In this document: positions 7,139 through 15,036 of the stretch, piece by piece
Layout of the letters: each line of letters opens with the position of its first letter
Numbering within the stretch: position 1 is the first letter of the stretch
DNA from: Deinococcus rubellus
Lineage (GTDB): Bacteria > Deinococcota > Deinococci > Deinococcales > Deinococcaceae
Length of the DNA: 64,000 bases
Reading direction: 5' to 3'
Assembly (NCBI RefSeq): GCF_025244745.1
Contig: NZ_CP104213.1
Location: 1,576,001 to 1,640,000 of the forward strand
Program-made: the position numbers and the translations under genes
The notes under the pieces: generated by a model
Told to the model about the DNA's origin: nothing
Seen by the model: only the letters and a program-made list of their open reading frames with translations
Database searches by the model: none

Positions 7139-7865
7139 AGCCCGCCGCCTCATCGCCCTGGCCCGCAAGCGGGAAGACGGCCACCTGGACGCCGCACGGG
7201 GCGCGGTCCTGCGCCAGTTCCGCAAAGTGGCACTCAAGGCCGCTGAGGCCGAGCTGACCCGCGTGCTGGCCCTGCCGCCGGGCAGACGCCGCGCAAGCCT
7301 GCCGCTGGTGCTGCGCCGCATCGACGAGGCCATGACTGCTACCCGGACGCCGCCCGCTGAGCTGACGGCAGTGCTGAAGCGGGCCGTGCGGGACAGAATC
7401 TTAACTTCTGACGATCTTGTTAAACTTTTGGATTCCAGCTTGAAACTGAATGATCCGGCCAGCTTGCAGGTGAAGGCAGTCGACCGGCAAAGGGCAGCCA
7501 TGAATAAGTATTGGCAAACCGAGACTGTCCGTTTCCGCAATGACTCGGCTCAGACGGTCAGGGAAGCCCTGCGGCTGGGTCTCACGCCCGAGAAGGCGGC
7601 TGACTTGCTGCAAGCCCGCCTGGGCGTTCACAGAAGCCGGGCGGTGCTGATTGCCCAGGATCAGATGCTGACGGCGGCGAGTCGGGCCGGGATAGACCGT
7701 CTGAAGACGCTGGGCGTGAAGCAGTTCCAGTGGGAAACCCAGCAGGACAGGCGAGTACGTGCGGCCCATCAGGCCTTGCAAGGCCGGGTGTTCACGTGGC
7801 GGAGTGCGCCGGAACTGCCAGGACAGGCGGTGATGTGTCGGTGCTGGGCTGCACCTGTCACCTGA
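7122..7865 (+). CDS. minor head protein, Mu F / SPP1 gp7-like
   Basis: The gene encodes 247 residues. The C-terminal part carries the family signature: RAVLIAQDQMLTAASRAG, then QWETQQDRRVRAAHQALQG and finally PGQAVMCRCWAAPV, with the Cys-Arg-Cys end typical of the Mu F-like domain. It starts at ATG 7122, inside the last codons of the portal gene, so it is translationally coupled to it. These proteins are injected or help initiate head assembly at the portal. Confidence 0.85.
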   Translation: MPQTPEARRLIALARKREDGHLDAARGAVLRQFRKVALKAAEAELTRVLALPPGRRRASLPLVLRRIDEAMTATRTPPAELTAVLKRAVRDRILTSDDLVKLLDSSLKLNDPASLQVKAVDRQRAAMNKYWQTETVRFRNDSAQTVREALRLGLTPEKAADLLQARLGVHRSRAVLIAQDQMLTAASRAGIDRLKTLGVKQFQWETQQDRRVRAAHQALQGRVFTWRSAPELPGQAVMCRCWAAPVT

Positions 7866-7907
7866 GCGGACAAGCTGGAAGCACGAAAACCGAAGGCCAA
7901 CTACTGG

Positions 7908-7918
7908 TAAATTAACGT
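7908..7918 (+). promoter_or_regulatory. own leaderless-type promoter of the DUF4145-like cargo gene
   Basis: TAAATT at 7908-7913 lies five bases before ATG 7919, the geometry of Deinococcus leaderless promoters. No good -35 is visible. No Shine-Dalgarno precedes the ATG. It would let the gene be expressed apart from the late operon. Confidence 0.5.
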
Positions 7919-8593
7919 ATGCAGCGGCTTCCAATAACGGTTGTTACGAGATGGGCTCCAGGACAAAATCCCAGCAAGCCTGTCAATGTCAGCATCATCT
8001 GTGGGCATTGCAAGCAGATGACGGCTCTTGATACATCTAGTAGCAATTGGTACGGTGAACACACTTGGCTTTTCACTACGAGATGTCCCAATCCACGGTG
8101 CAATAACCCTATAAGACTTTTTGGATTTGGTACAGACCAAAATGGTCGGCTTGCCGAAATTTATATGGAGTCTGCAATCACCATTGAGAGACAGCCAATA
8201 AGCGGATTAGATTTGGTTCCTGATCGTGTCAAACAATCATATCTTGATACTATCGCGACTCTGAACGCAAATATACCTAGTGCAGTAGCGACTCTCGCCA
8301 GAAGAACATTAGAGGGCGTCGTGAAATTAGCATATAGCGATCCGAGTGCCACTAGAGATAAGACCCTGTATAAAGTTATAGAAGGGCTTCCCGAAAACGC
8401 CAATCTTGATGCCCCCATACTTGCTCTAGCACATGCTATGCGCGAGGGCGGAAACCTAGGTGCCCATTTTGACCTTGACCAAGAGACGGATCAGGCCATG
8501 GCTGTGCAAATGGTTGAGCTTCTTGAAAACTTGATTGAATACTTATATGTCATCCCGCATAGAGTTCAACGACTCAAAGATTCGTTTACCTGA
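7919..8593 (+). CDS. DUF4145-like zinc-binding cargo protein (moron)
   Basis: The gene encodes 224 residues. The N-terminus has a probable zinc site (CGHCKQMT near residue 28 and CPNPRCNNP near 55) around aromatic strands. The C-terminal helical part reads AVATLARRTLEGVVKL ... LALAHAMREGGNLGAHFD, the pattern of DUF4145, a domain often found with restriction or other anti-phage genes. The DNA is far more AT-rich than the structural genes on both sides. It has its own -10 box, its own terminator (8611-8630) and no role in head assembly, so it fits a moron. Superinfection exclusion is a plausible but unproven role. Confidence 0.7.
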   Translation: MQRLPITVVTRWAPGQNPSKPVNVSIICGHCKQMTALDTSSSNWYGEHTWLFTTRCPNPRCNNPIRLFGFGTDQNGRLAEIYMESAITIERQPISGLDLVPDRVKQSYLDTIATLNANIPSAVATLARRTLEGVVKLAYSDPSATRDKTLYKVIEGLPENANLDAPILALAHAMREGGNLGAHFDLDQETDQAMAVQMVELLENLIEYLYVIPHRVQRLKDSFT

Positions 8594-8610
8594 AATCTAT
8601 TCAGGTTCTG

Positions 8611-8630
8611 CCGCCCCACTGGGCGGTTTT
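8611..8630 (+). terminator. intrinsic terminator
   Basis: Stem CCGCCC/GGGCGG with a CACT loop and TTTT. It ends the cargo gene transcript, and also the portal operon, eight bases before the next late promoter-like motif. Confidence 0.8.
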
Positions 8631-8637
8631 CACTTGG

Positions 8638-8664
8638 TGTCAGACCGCACGGAATCCTGGGGGC
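8638..8664 (+). promoter_or_regulatory. phage late promoter-like element
   Basis: GTGTCA ending at 8642, then AATCCT at 8653-8658, with ATG 8665 exactly 27 bases after the first T of TGTCA. It is the third of the seven sites. Confidence 0.7.
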
Positions 8665-8976
8665 ATGAACCCTTCCATCGGACGGATCGTGCACTACGTT
8701 CTCTCAGCCCAAGATGCCGACCAGATCAACCGCCGCCGCACTACCGGGCCGAGCATAGCCGAGCGCATCAAGGATGAGCAGTGGCCCCTAGGAGCGCAAG
8801 CGCACATCGGCAACCGCGCCGAGGAAGGCCAGCACGTCGCGGCCATTGTGGTGAACGTCTTCGGGCCAGCAACTTGCAACCTCCAGTGTTTCTTGGACGG
8901 CAATGACGTTTTCTGGGCCACCTCACAGCTTGAAGGCTCCGCTCCCAGTACTTGGCACCGGCCTGAGCGGGAGTAA
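8665..8976 (+). CDS. conserved phage hypothetical protein
   Basis: The gene encodes 103 residues. The sequence MNPSIGRIVHYVLS...DADQINRRR...GAQAHIGN...GPATCNLQCFLDGNDVFWATS is a recurring small beta-rich phage protein found next to structural genes in many actinobacterial and Deinococcus phages; its function is unknown. It is a single-gene unit here, with its own late promoter-like motif and a terminator at 8996-9017. Confidence 0.7.
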   Translation: MNPSIGRIVHYVLSAQDADQINRRRTTGPSIAERIKDEQWPLGAQAHIGNRAEEGQHVAAIVVNVFGPATCNLQCFLDGNDVFWATSQLEGSAPSTWHRPERE

Positions 8977-8995
8977 AACCCAGCACTGACCCCAG

Positions 8996-9017
8996 CCGCC
9001 CCTCACCGGGCGGTTTT
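8996..9017 (+). terminator. intrinsic terminator
   Basis: Stem CCGCCC/GGGCGG (8996-9001 with 9008-9013) followed by TTTT. It lies between the 103-residue protein gene and the scaffold promoter-like motif. Confidence 0.75.
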
Positions 9018-9028
9018 CGCTGCCAGGG

Positions 9029-9055
9029 TGTCACACGCTCTTCCAGACTGCTTGC
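9029..9055 (+). promoter_or_regulatory. phage late promoter-like element, capsid operon
   Basis: GGTGTCA ending at 9033 and CAGACT at 9044-9049, with ATG 9056 exactly 27 bases after the first T of TGTCA. It would drive scaffold, decoration, capsid and connector genes. Confidence 0.7.
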
Positions 9056-9897
9056 ATGACCAGCAAGGCTGTCACCGCCCCCACCAACCCGCACGGCGGG
9101 GCCACCCTCTCCGCGCTCTACAGCACCGGCTGGGGCCTCTTTGGGCCAGCTCCGACCCTCTGGGAAGGCGGCAGCCCCGCCGAACCTGGGAACGCACCCG
9201 CAACGCCCGCCCAGCCCGCTGCTCAGCCAGCGGCTCCGGCGCAGCCCAGCGGCGGCGACATCGCTCGCAGCCTGCAAAACCTGATCGACCGGCAAGGCGG
9301 GAGTGACCGGGCCGCGCAGCTCCTGTTCGACGAGAACCGCGAGTACCGCACCCGGATTCGCACCCTCGAAGGCCAGCTCCCCGCGCAAGGCGCAACCGTG
9401 CTGACCCCGAGCAGACCCAGCAGTGGACCGCCTACCAGGCCATCAACGCTGACCCCGTCGCCCTCCGCACCCAGCTTGAGCAAGGCTCAGCGGCAGTGCA
9501 GCGCGAGACGGGCCGCACCCTGGCCGACGCTTCCGGCGCGAACCCAGACGTCCTCTCTGACCGTCTGCGCGTGGCTGGCCTGCGGGCCGAGGTGCGCGAG
9601 ATCCCAGCAGAAGGCGCGAACCCCGCACGGCGGGAAGTGCGCGTCCTGAACGCCGAGGGAGCCGATCAGGGCGAACTGCGGACCTACGCCCAGCAGCACT
9701 GGACGGCCTTCATGCCCGCCCTCTTCCCAGCCAGCCAGCCGCCGCAAGGCACGGTCATCACTGGGCAAAGCGGTGCAGGCAGCCAGCCCGCCCCCACCGG
9801 CAACGCCATTCAGGACGCCCTGGGCCGCCGCGCCCCGAGTGCTGAGCGCGTTGTTGTCGATCCCTTCGCCACACCCTCCACAGGAGCTAAACCGTGA
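9056..9897 (+). pseudogene. prohead scaffold-like gene with a -1 frameshift
   Basis: The first frame (from ATG 9056) is a Pro/Ala-rich start followed by a helical segment, RAAQLLFDENREYRTRIRTLEGQ, ending at VLTP (9398-9409). The sense then passes to the -1 frame, which continues EQTQQWTAYQAINADP and runs to the stop at 9897 with a helical C-terminus. The switch lies on the C run at 9405-9408: one more C would restore VLTPEQ in a single frame of about 280 residues. So the gene is either broken by a one-base deletion, frameshifted in a programmed way, or affected by a sequencing error. Position before decoration and capsid genes and the helical, charged composition indicate a scaffolding protein. 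Confidence 0.65.
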
Positions 9898-10331
9898 GTA
9901 GAACTGTGACCACCTACGGCCTCGGCGTGAAGTTTACCGCCGACGAACAGAGCCTCCAGCGCATCGCCCTCGGCGGCACCGTCAAGCTCGCCAGCTTCAC
10001 CGACGCCAAATTCGGCACGGCGGGCAACCGCGTGATTCCGGCTGGAACGGTCGTTATCCGCGACACCGACAAGAGCCTCATTCCCGCTGCTGGCACCGAA
10101 GCCGCCGGGAAAGCGTTCCTGATGGCCTCGGACATCGTGGAAGCCCCCCTGCCCGGCACGTCGCGCGGCTCTGATCTGACCACCGGCCTGTACGCAGGCG
10201 GCGTGATCTACGAGGACCAGCTTCCTGACGCCATCGGCACGCCCAAAGTGCTCAGCGCTGGCTTGAAAACCGCGCTCGGCTCCAACTTCATCTTCCAAGC
10301 CAGTCAGGGCAGCCTGATTGTGACGGTCTAA
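9894..10331 (+). CDS. head decoration-like protein
   Basis: The gene encodes 145 residues from GTG 9894, which overlaps the scaffold stop; GGAGC precedes it. It is beta-rich with repeated Gly-Thr-Val patterns (GGTVKLASF, PAGTVVIRD) and LPGTSRGSDLTTGLYAGGVIYEDQLPD, resembling small capsid-stabilising proteins. Its place between scaffold and major capsid protein fits a decoration role. Confidence 0.6.
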   Translation: MSRTVTTYGLGVKFTADEQSLQRIALGGTVKLASFTDAKFGTAGNRVIPAGTVVIRDTDKSLIPAAGTEAAGKAFLMASDIVEAPLPGTSRGSDLTTGLYAGGVIYEDQLPDAIGTPKVLSAGLKTALGSNFIFQASQGSLIVTV

Positions 10332-10341
10332 GGGAGCGTTC

Positions 10342-11478
10342 GTGAACCCATTCCAGGCAGCCCTGGCCCGCATCACTTCGGGCCTGAATCAGTACATCGC
10401 CACACGGCCCATCGCCCTCTCGAATCTCTACCTGGCCAACTTCCTGCCGCCGGTCAGCAGCACCCTGGCCGAGATCCAGACGGGCAGCTTCCGCATCGTC
10501 ACCGAACCCGCCGCTCTGACCGCTGTGGACAGCCCCTACGCGAAGATCGGCAGCTTGCAGATGGTCAGCTTCACCGGGACCACCTTCAAGATCACGGCGG
10601 AAAGCAAGCTGAACGAATCCTTGCAGGACGCCATGCACGCCCGCGCCAACGCTGCCATCATGCGCGGCGCGATGCAGCAAGGGGCCGTCGCCCTGAACAG
10701 CGGCACCAATCCGCAGGCGGTCTACGAGAACTTCATCAGTCGCGTGGTCGAAGACGGCCTGCTGCTGGCCCTCGATTACGGCGAGGAGGTCTTCCGGGCG
10801 CAGGCGCTGGCGTACGGTAAGATCCAGGTCAAGGACTCCAAGACCGGGAACGGCGTGGACCTCGATTTCAGCGTGCCTGCCGATTACAAGGTGAGCCGCA
10901 CTGGGACTGCCGCGTACGACAAGCCGGGCAGCTTGTTCTGGACTGACGTGCAGGACGCCCGCGCCAAGCTGCGCCAGGAGCCGATGGGGATTACCGACCC
11001 CACGACCTTCACCGCGATTGTCAACAACCCGGCGAACGGCATCATCGTTCGCAGCCGCACGCAGACCAGCCCCACCGTGATCCGCTACGAGCTGAGCCAG
11101 GCGGGCACGAACGCGGACGGCACCTTCAACCGCTCCAGTCAGTCGCTTGACGTGCTGAAATCCGTCACGCTCACCACCTACGCGGGCAAAGGCGACGCGC
11201 CGGACGCGCCCTACTTCTGGCCTTCTGGCCGGGTGACCTTCATGCGCTCCTCGGCGCGTGAGGTGGAGCTGATCGACGGGCAGATCGTGCGCGGCGCGCT
11301 CGGCGTGACCCACATCGGCCCCAACACCGAGGCTGGGCAGCAGAGCACCCGCTTTGCGAACATCTACATCCCGCAGGGGGCCGAGTACGAAGTCATTGGC
11401 AAGGCCAGCGAAGACCTGATGCCGTACATCGAAGAGGCCCGCAATCTGTACTTGTGCGCCACCGAGATCGGGGTCTGA
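10342..11478 (+). CDS. major capsid protein
   Basis: The gene encodes 378 residues from GTG 10342, with AGGGAG upstream. Position after scaffold and decoration genes, length, and features of the lambda gpE-like HK97-fold family support the call: ANFLPPVSSTLAEIQTGSF near the start, a long helical segment NESLQDAMHARANAAIMRG (residues about 90-110) and a C-terminal beta region ending GAEYEVIGKASEDLMPYIEEARNLYLC. It forms the head shell. The exact capsid subfamily cannot be fixed by eye. Confidence 0.75.
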   Translation: MNPFQAALARITSGLNQYIATRPIALSNLYLANFLPPVSSTLAEIQTGSFRIVTEPAALTAVDSPYAKIGSLQMVSFTGTTFKITAESKLNESLQDAMHARANAAIMRGAMQQGAVALNSGTNPQAVYENFISRVVEDGLLLALDYGEEVFRAQALAYGKIQVKDSKTGNGVDLDFSVPADYKVSRTGTAAYDKPGSLFWTDVQDARAKLRQEPMGITDPTTFTAIVNNPANGIIVRSRTQTSPTVIRYELSQAGTNADGTFNRSSQSLDVLKSVTLTTYAGKGDAPDAPYFWPSGRVTFMRSSAREVELIDGQIVRGALGVTHIGPNTEAGQQSTRFANIYIPQGAEYEVIGKASEDLMPYIEEARNLYLCATEIGV

Positions 11479-11479
11479 G

Positions 11480-12094
11480 ATGGGCGTCAAGGTGACGAAC
11501 ATTCCTGGGGCCTACGCTTACGAAGGCAAGAGCTACGGCCCCTTCAGCGCCACGAACAAGAAAGGGTTCGTGGAAGTGCCCGCCGAGCTGGCGGCCAGTT
11601 TGAATTTGCCCTTGCACGAGAGCGAGCTGGACCCAGCGCAGGATGAGATTCAGCCGGAGGGCGCGGACATTCAGGAGTTGCTGGACGCCAACCACAGCTT
11701 GAAGGCGGATCTGGACAAGGCCAATTCAGAACTGGCCTTGCTTCAGGACATTCGCGGTGGCCAGGGCAACATCATTCAGGGCTATATCACTGAAGTGGCC
11801 GACCTGAAAGCCAAGCTGGACAGTACCCACGAAGGCGCGGCCCAGCTTGGAGCGGCCCGGAATGCGGTGCAAGCCGAGCTGGAATCTACCCAGTCTGATT
11901 TCATCCGGTATCAGAACGATCTGCCCGGCCTCAAGGCCCGCGTGGCTGAGTTGGAAGCGGGCGCGGCTGCTGAGCCTGAAAGCGTGCTGGACGCAAGCGC
12001 ACCAGATGACCACGGCGTCGCAAAACCCGACGCTATCAACCCGCCCCCCGAGGCCAGCAAGCCCGCCAAACCAGCGAAAGGCGGCGCGAAATGA
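11480..12094 (+). CDS. coiled-coil phage structural-region protein
   Basis: The gene encodes 204 residues, starting one base after the capsid stop. An N-terminal beta domain of about 45 residues (VTNIPGAYAYEGKSYGPFSATNKKGFVEVP) is followed by a long coiled coil (residues 60-165) and a Pro/Ala/Lys-rich tail ending KPAKPAKGGAK. No family is recognised. The short N-terminal domain resembles small head-tail joining proteins; the coiled coil could be an assembly chaperone. The next gene overlaps its stop. Confidence 0.6.
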   Translation: MGVKVTNIPGAYAYEGKSYGPFSATNKKGFVEVPAELAASLNLPLHESELDPAQDEIQPEGADIQELLDANHSLKADLDKANSELALLQDIRGGQGNIIQGYITEVADLKAKLDSTHEGAAQLGAARNAVQAELESTQSDFIRYQNDLPGLKARVAELEAGAAAEPESVLDASAPDDHGVAKPDAINPPPEASKPAKPAKGGAK

Positions 12095-12234
12095 GCGTCA
12101 CCGATCCCAACGGCACTCAGCGCTGCCCGACTTGCTACAGAGACATGCAGCGGTATCTGGGCGGTCTCTGGATTTGCCAGAACTGCCATATCACCAGGCC
12201 CGCCGCTGCGCCTGAGAAGGTCAGCGAAGCATGA
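12091..12234 (+). CDS. small zinc-ribbon protein
   Basis: The gene encodes 47 residues, with ATG 12091 overlapping the previous stop and its TGA overlapping the next ATG. Two CxxC pairs (RCPTCYRD at residues 11-14 and ICQNCHI at about 28-31) form a zinc ribbon. Small zinc-binding proteins are common between capsid and connector genes of phages. Role unknown. Confidence 0.65.
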   Translation: MSVTDPNGTQRCPTCYRDMQRYLGGLWICQNCHITRPAAAPEKVSEA

Positions 12235-12587
12235 ACCCGCCCTTGCCCTCTGCCGAGGCCCTGACGCACCTCACCGATGCGCTGGGCGTCAATTACGCCG
12301 CACCTACTGACCAGGACACGCTCACCCGTGCGTTGTCAGTGGACGGCGTGACGGTGGAGGGCGTCTTCTACGCCCGGCCCTGGGCCACTGCCGCCCGATT
12401 GATTGCCGACAACACCGAATACGAGGTTGGCGGTGAGCTGAACGCGCAGATCGACAGGAAGCTGAAGACGCTGCTCCGCACTCAGCTCAGTCTGGACGCG
12501 GCGCAGGGGATCAGCGCCTATGTGCCGTCTCAGGTGCAGGCGTGGCCCCCGATGGGCGGCCCGGTGAATAACGAAGAGGTCTGGTAA
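12231..12587 (+). CDS. head-tail connector-like protein
   Basis: The gene encodes 118 residues. Mostly helical (PWATAARLIADNTEYEVGGELNAQIDRKLKTLLRTQLSLD), it sits first in the connector series after the capsid gene, where an adaptor of the gp6/gp15 type is expected. It is coupled to both neighbours by stop/start overlaps. The assignment is mainly positional. Confidence 0.5.
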   Translation: MNPPLPSAEALTHLTDALGVNYAAPTDQDTLTRALSVDGVTVEGVFYARPWATAARLIADNTEYEVGGELNAQIDRKLKTLLRTQLSLDAAQGISAYVPSQVQAWPPMGGPVNNEEVW

Positions 12588-12910
12588 TGGCTATCGACGC
12601 CCGGCCCTTCCTGACACTCACCGACGCGAGTGGTGGCACCATCCGTTGCTCAAGGCCAAAGCTGATACCGCTCACCCTCGGTGTCAGCTCCGGGCGCGGC
12701 GGAGTGGCCGCCGACACGCCCACGCACACCGTAGACGTGTACGTGGCCCTCGGCACGCCCCCTGCTGGCCTGGAAGACAACGCCCTGGTCACGGTGGACG
12801 TGGAGCCCGGCAAGCTCCAGACCTTCAGGATTCTGCGCAACGGCATCGGCAAGAAGGCCGGGACGTGGAAGCTGTACGTGCGGACGGAAGAAGACGAGGT
12901 GCTGGCGTGA
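12587..12910 (+). CDS. head closure-like connector protein
   Basis: The gene encodes 107 residues from the TAATG overlap at 12585-12589. It is a small beta-barrel-like protein (THTVDVYVALGTPPAGLEDNALVTVD, then TFRILRNGIGKKAGTWKLYV). Size, beta content and order (adaptor, closure, gp10-like, terminator) match head-completion proteins. The assignment is positional. Confidence 0.5.
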   Translation: MAIDARPFLTLTDASGGTIRCSRPKLIPLTLGVSSGRGGVAADTPTHTVDVYVALGTPPAGLEDNALVTVDVEPGKLQTFRILRNGIGKKAGTWKLYVRTEEDEVLA

Positions 12911-13350
12911 CCAAGAGCAGCGCCAGCTTGCGTATTCCCGCTTGGGTAAAAAAGCTGGACGCCATCCCCGCGCAAGCTGCTCAGGATGCGCTCGGCGAGG
13001 CCCGCAAGTTCCTGCAAGCCGAGATGAAAAAGAACCTCAGCAAAGGCGGGCCGAGTGGTTTGCGCGTCCGTTCGGGTCGCCTGATCCGCTCGGTTCGGAC
13101 CTACCTCAAAAAGACTCCAACCGGCGGCGACCTGAGCTTGGGCATGGCCTTTTATGGCTGGGTGCATGACCGTGGCGCAGTCATCCAGGCCAAGACGCCA
13201 CGGGGCCTGTTCTTCCGCACTGCGGGCGGCTTCCGGCGCGTCATGCGCGTTGTCCTCCCTGAGCGCCGCTTTGCCCGTGACGCGCTGGACGCCACCCGCA
13301 AGGTGTTTCCGCAATACCTGGCACAAGCCCTGAAGGCGGCGGCCAAATGA
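12907..13350 (+). CDS. HK97 gp10-like tail/neck protein
   Basis: The gene encodes 147 residues from GTG 12907, which overlaps the previous TGA. The core SGRLIRSVRTYLKK...LGMAFYGWVHDRGAVIQAKTPRGLFFR is the pattern of the HK97 gp10 / minor capsid family at the head-tail junction: a Ser-Gly-Arg-Leu turn, then a strand ending in a Tyr followed by His-Glu/Asp-x-Gly. Confidence 0.65.
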   Translation: MTKSSASLRIPAWVKKLDAIPAQAAQDALGEARKFLQAEMKKNLSKGGPSGLRVRSGRLIRSVRTYLKKTPTGGDLSLGMAFYGWVHDRGAVIQAKTPRGLFFRTAGGFRRVMRVVLPERRFARDALDATRKVFPQYLAQALKAAAK

Positions 13351-13781
13351 TCGTTCTGAACTTCATCCAGGCGCTCAAAGCTGAGCTTCAGACCAGCTTC
13401 CCTCAGTACACCGTGCTTGCCCGTGAGCCGATTGAAGGGGAACTGAAGGCCAGCAACGCTGAGCGGCAACTTTGGATCACCACCGAGGGCTTCGACTCCG
13501 GCGAGGACGTGGCCGATCAGGGCTACAGCACCGAGATCCGCGTGCCGGTGTTCGTCAGCATCGTCATTCAGCGGCCCAAAACCGAAGCCGCCACCATCGC
13601 CGCCCTGACCCGCCGTCTGAACGTGGTGCAGGCCTGCCAGCGGGCCGCCCGCGCCTTCAACCATCAGGAGTCAGGCGCTCTGGTCAACTTTATGCAGGAA
13701 CAGCCGCTCATCGTCGAGGGCTTTCTGGTGAGCGTGACCCATCTGGACATCGAATACGACCTGGGAGCGGAGGACGAATGA
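13347..13781 (+). CDS. tail terminator-like protein
   Basis: The gene encodes 144 residues with an ATG overlapping the previous stop. An alpha/beta arrangement with an N-terminal helix (FIQALKAELQTSFP) and strands ending VEGFLVSVTHLDIEYDLG matches tail terminator (gpU-like) proteins that cap the tail tube before joining to the head. Position just before the tail tube gene agrees. Confidence 0.5.
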   Translation: MIVLNFIQALKAELQTSFPQYTVLAREPIEGELKASNAERQLWITTEGFDSGEDVADQGYSTEIRVPVFVSIVIQRPKTEAATIAALTRRLNVVQACQRAARAFNHQESGALVNFMQEQPLIVEGFLVSVTHLDIEYDLGAEDE

Positions 13782-14002
13782 AAAAGCATTACCGATATGA
13801 CGGAGAGGCGACGGGTTTTCTACCCGGCATCGGCAGCGTGGAACCCGGCACGGTCATCGAAGCCACCAGCGACAGCCACGAAGCGGCCATCAAAGCCAGC
13901 GGGCACTTCAAGCTGGACCGCCCACACAAGGAAGAGGCCGCGCTCGACAAGCCCAAAGCGGAACCCAAAGCCGAAGACAGCGGCAAAGGTGGTAAGAAAT
14001 GA
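13778..14002 (+). CDS. small hypothetical protein before the tail tube gene
   Basis: The gene encodes 74 residues from ATG 13778, overlapping the previous stop. A short beta domain (KKHYRYDGEATGFLPGIGSVEPGTVIEA) is followed by a Lys/Glu/Ala-rich tail ending KGGKK. The N-terminal part resembles that of other small neck-region proteins. Function unknown. Confidence 0.55.
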   Translation: MKKHYRYDGEATGFLPGIGSVEPGTVIEATSDSHEAAIKASGHFKLDRPHKEEAALDKPKAEPKAEDSGKGGKK

Positions 14003-14952
14003 GCACCCCCAGACTCGGCAAATACGGAGCCATCGCTATTGCCCTTCAGACGGCAGTGGGCACGCCAGCAACGGCCCCCACCAACACCCTGCGGACCACC
14101 GCGTTCGGCAACCCCATGCCCGAATACACCTACACCAATGATGAAATTGCCGACGGGACCATCTTCGAGACTGGCGAGCAGCTTCAGGGTGTGGCCGCCT
14201 CGCAGCGTCAGATCACGGCGCAGGCCACCCTGGCCGACTTGCCGCTGCTGCTGACCGCCATGCTGGGCACGCCTGCTGCCGCTTCCGGAACCCCGCCCCA
14301 GGCCAAGCTGATTCCGCGCCTGGATGACTTCGCGGCCCTCGCGCCGGGCCAGCCGCTGACGGTGTGGCAGCCGCACCCGGTCAGGAACAGCCTGTTCACC
14401 GACGTGCAGATCAGCTCCATCGTCATCACCATCAGCAACCGCGCCACCGCGACGGTGCAGGTGACGCTGAATACCACCCGCGTCAGTCCGCTCGGCACGG
14501 TGCCGGTGCTGCCTGCGGTGAGCAATACCGAGCTGGCGAAGTTCATGAACTTCTTCGTCAAGTACGCCGCCGCGACGGTGCTGCCCACCGAGGCCACCAT
14601 CACGATCACGCAGCCGATGGAAGCCGAGGACGCCGCGCAGGGCCTGGACGCCACCAACAACCTGTACGCGGTGGGTTGGAGCCGCAGCGGGGCGCTCTCG
14701 GCAATGGTCAACATCCGGGTGGGTGCGGCCAGCACACCAGACGCCCTGCGGGACGCTTACGAGAGCGGGGCCGACGCGGTGCTGGAAGCCGGGTTCAAGA
14801 TTGGGGCCAAGGAGCTGAGCGTCAAATTCCCACACTCGCGGGTCAGCACCTTCGTCCCGGACGGCGGCCTGGGCCGGATCGTGGTCCCCATCGACATCAA
14901 AGCCACGAGCAACGCAGGTGCGCCGACGTTCGAGTGGAACTTGCCCGGCTAA
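13999..14952 (+). CDS. major tail tube protein
   Basis: The gene encodes 317 residues from the ATGA overlap. It begins RLGKYGAIAIALQTAVGTPATAPT, the usual opening of siphovirus tail tube proteins, and is beta-rich throughout with two similar halves. It precedes the tail chaperone and tape measure genes in the standard order, and is followed by a terminator. It polymerises into the tube around the tape measure. Confidence 0.8.
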   Translation: MSTPRLGKYGAIAIALQTAVGTPATAPTNTLRTTAFGNPMPEYTYTNDEIADGTIFETGEQLQGVAASQRQITAQATLADLPLLLTAMLGTPAAASGTPPQAKLIPRLDDFAALAPGQPLTVWQPHPVRNSLFTDVQISSIVITISNRATATVQVTLNTTRVSPLGTVPVLPAVSNTELAKFMNFFVKYAAATVLPTEATITITQPMEAEDAAQGLDATNNLYAVGWSRSGALSAMVNIRVGAASTPDALRDAYESGADAVLEAGFKIGAKELSVKFPHSRVSTFVPDGGLGRIVVPIDIKATSNAGAPTFEWNLPG

Positions 14953-14972
14953 ACCCGCCTCACTGCCCACCT

Positions 14973-15002
14973 CGCGCCCGGCCTCACCGCTGGGCGCGTT
15001 TC
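14973..15002 (+). terminator. intrinsic terminator after the tail tube gene
   Basis: Stem CGCGCCC/GGGCGCG (14973-14979 with 14992-14998) followed by a T-rich stretch. It ends the long capsid-to-tube operon, eight bases before the next late promoter-like motif. Confidence 0.7.
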
Positions 15003-15009
15003 CTTTGGG

Positions 15010-15036
15010 TGTCACTCGCCCCGTGAGACTGACAGC
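15010..15036 (+). promoter_or_regulatory. phage late promoter-like element, tail chaperone
   Basis: GGTGTCA ending at 15014 and GAGACT at 15025-15030, with ATG 15037 exactly 27 bases after the first T of TGTCA. Confidence 0.7.
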
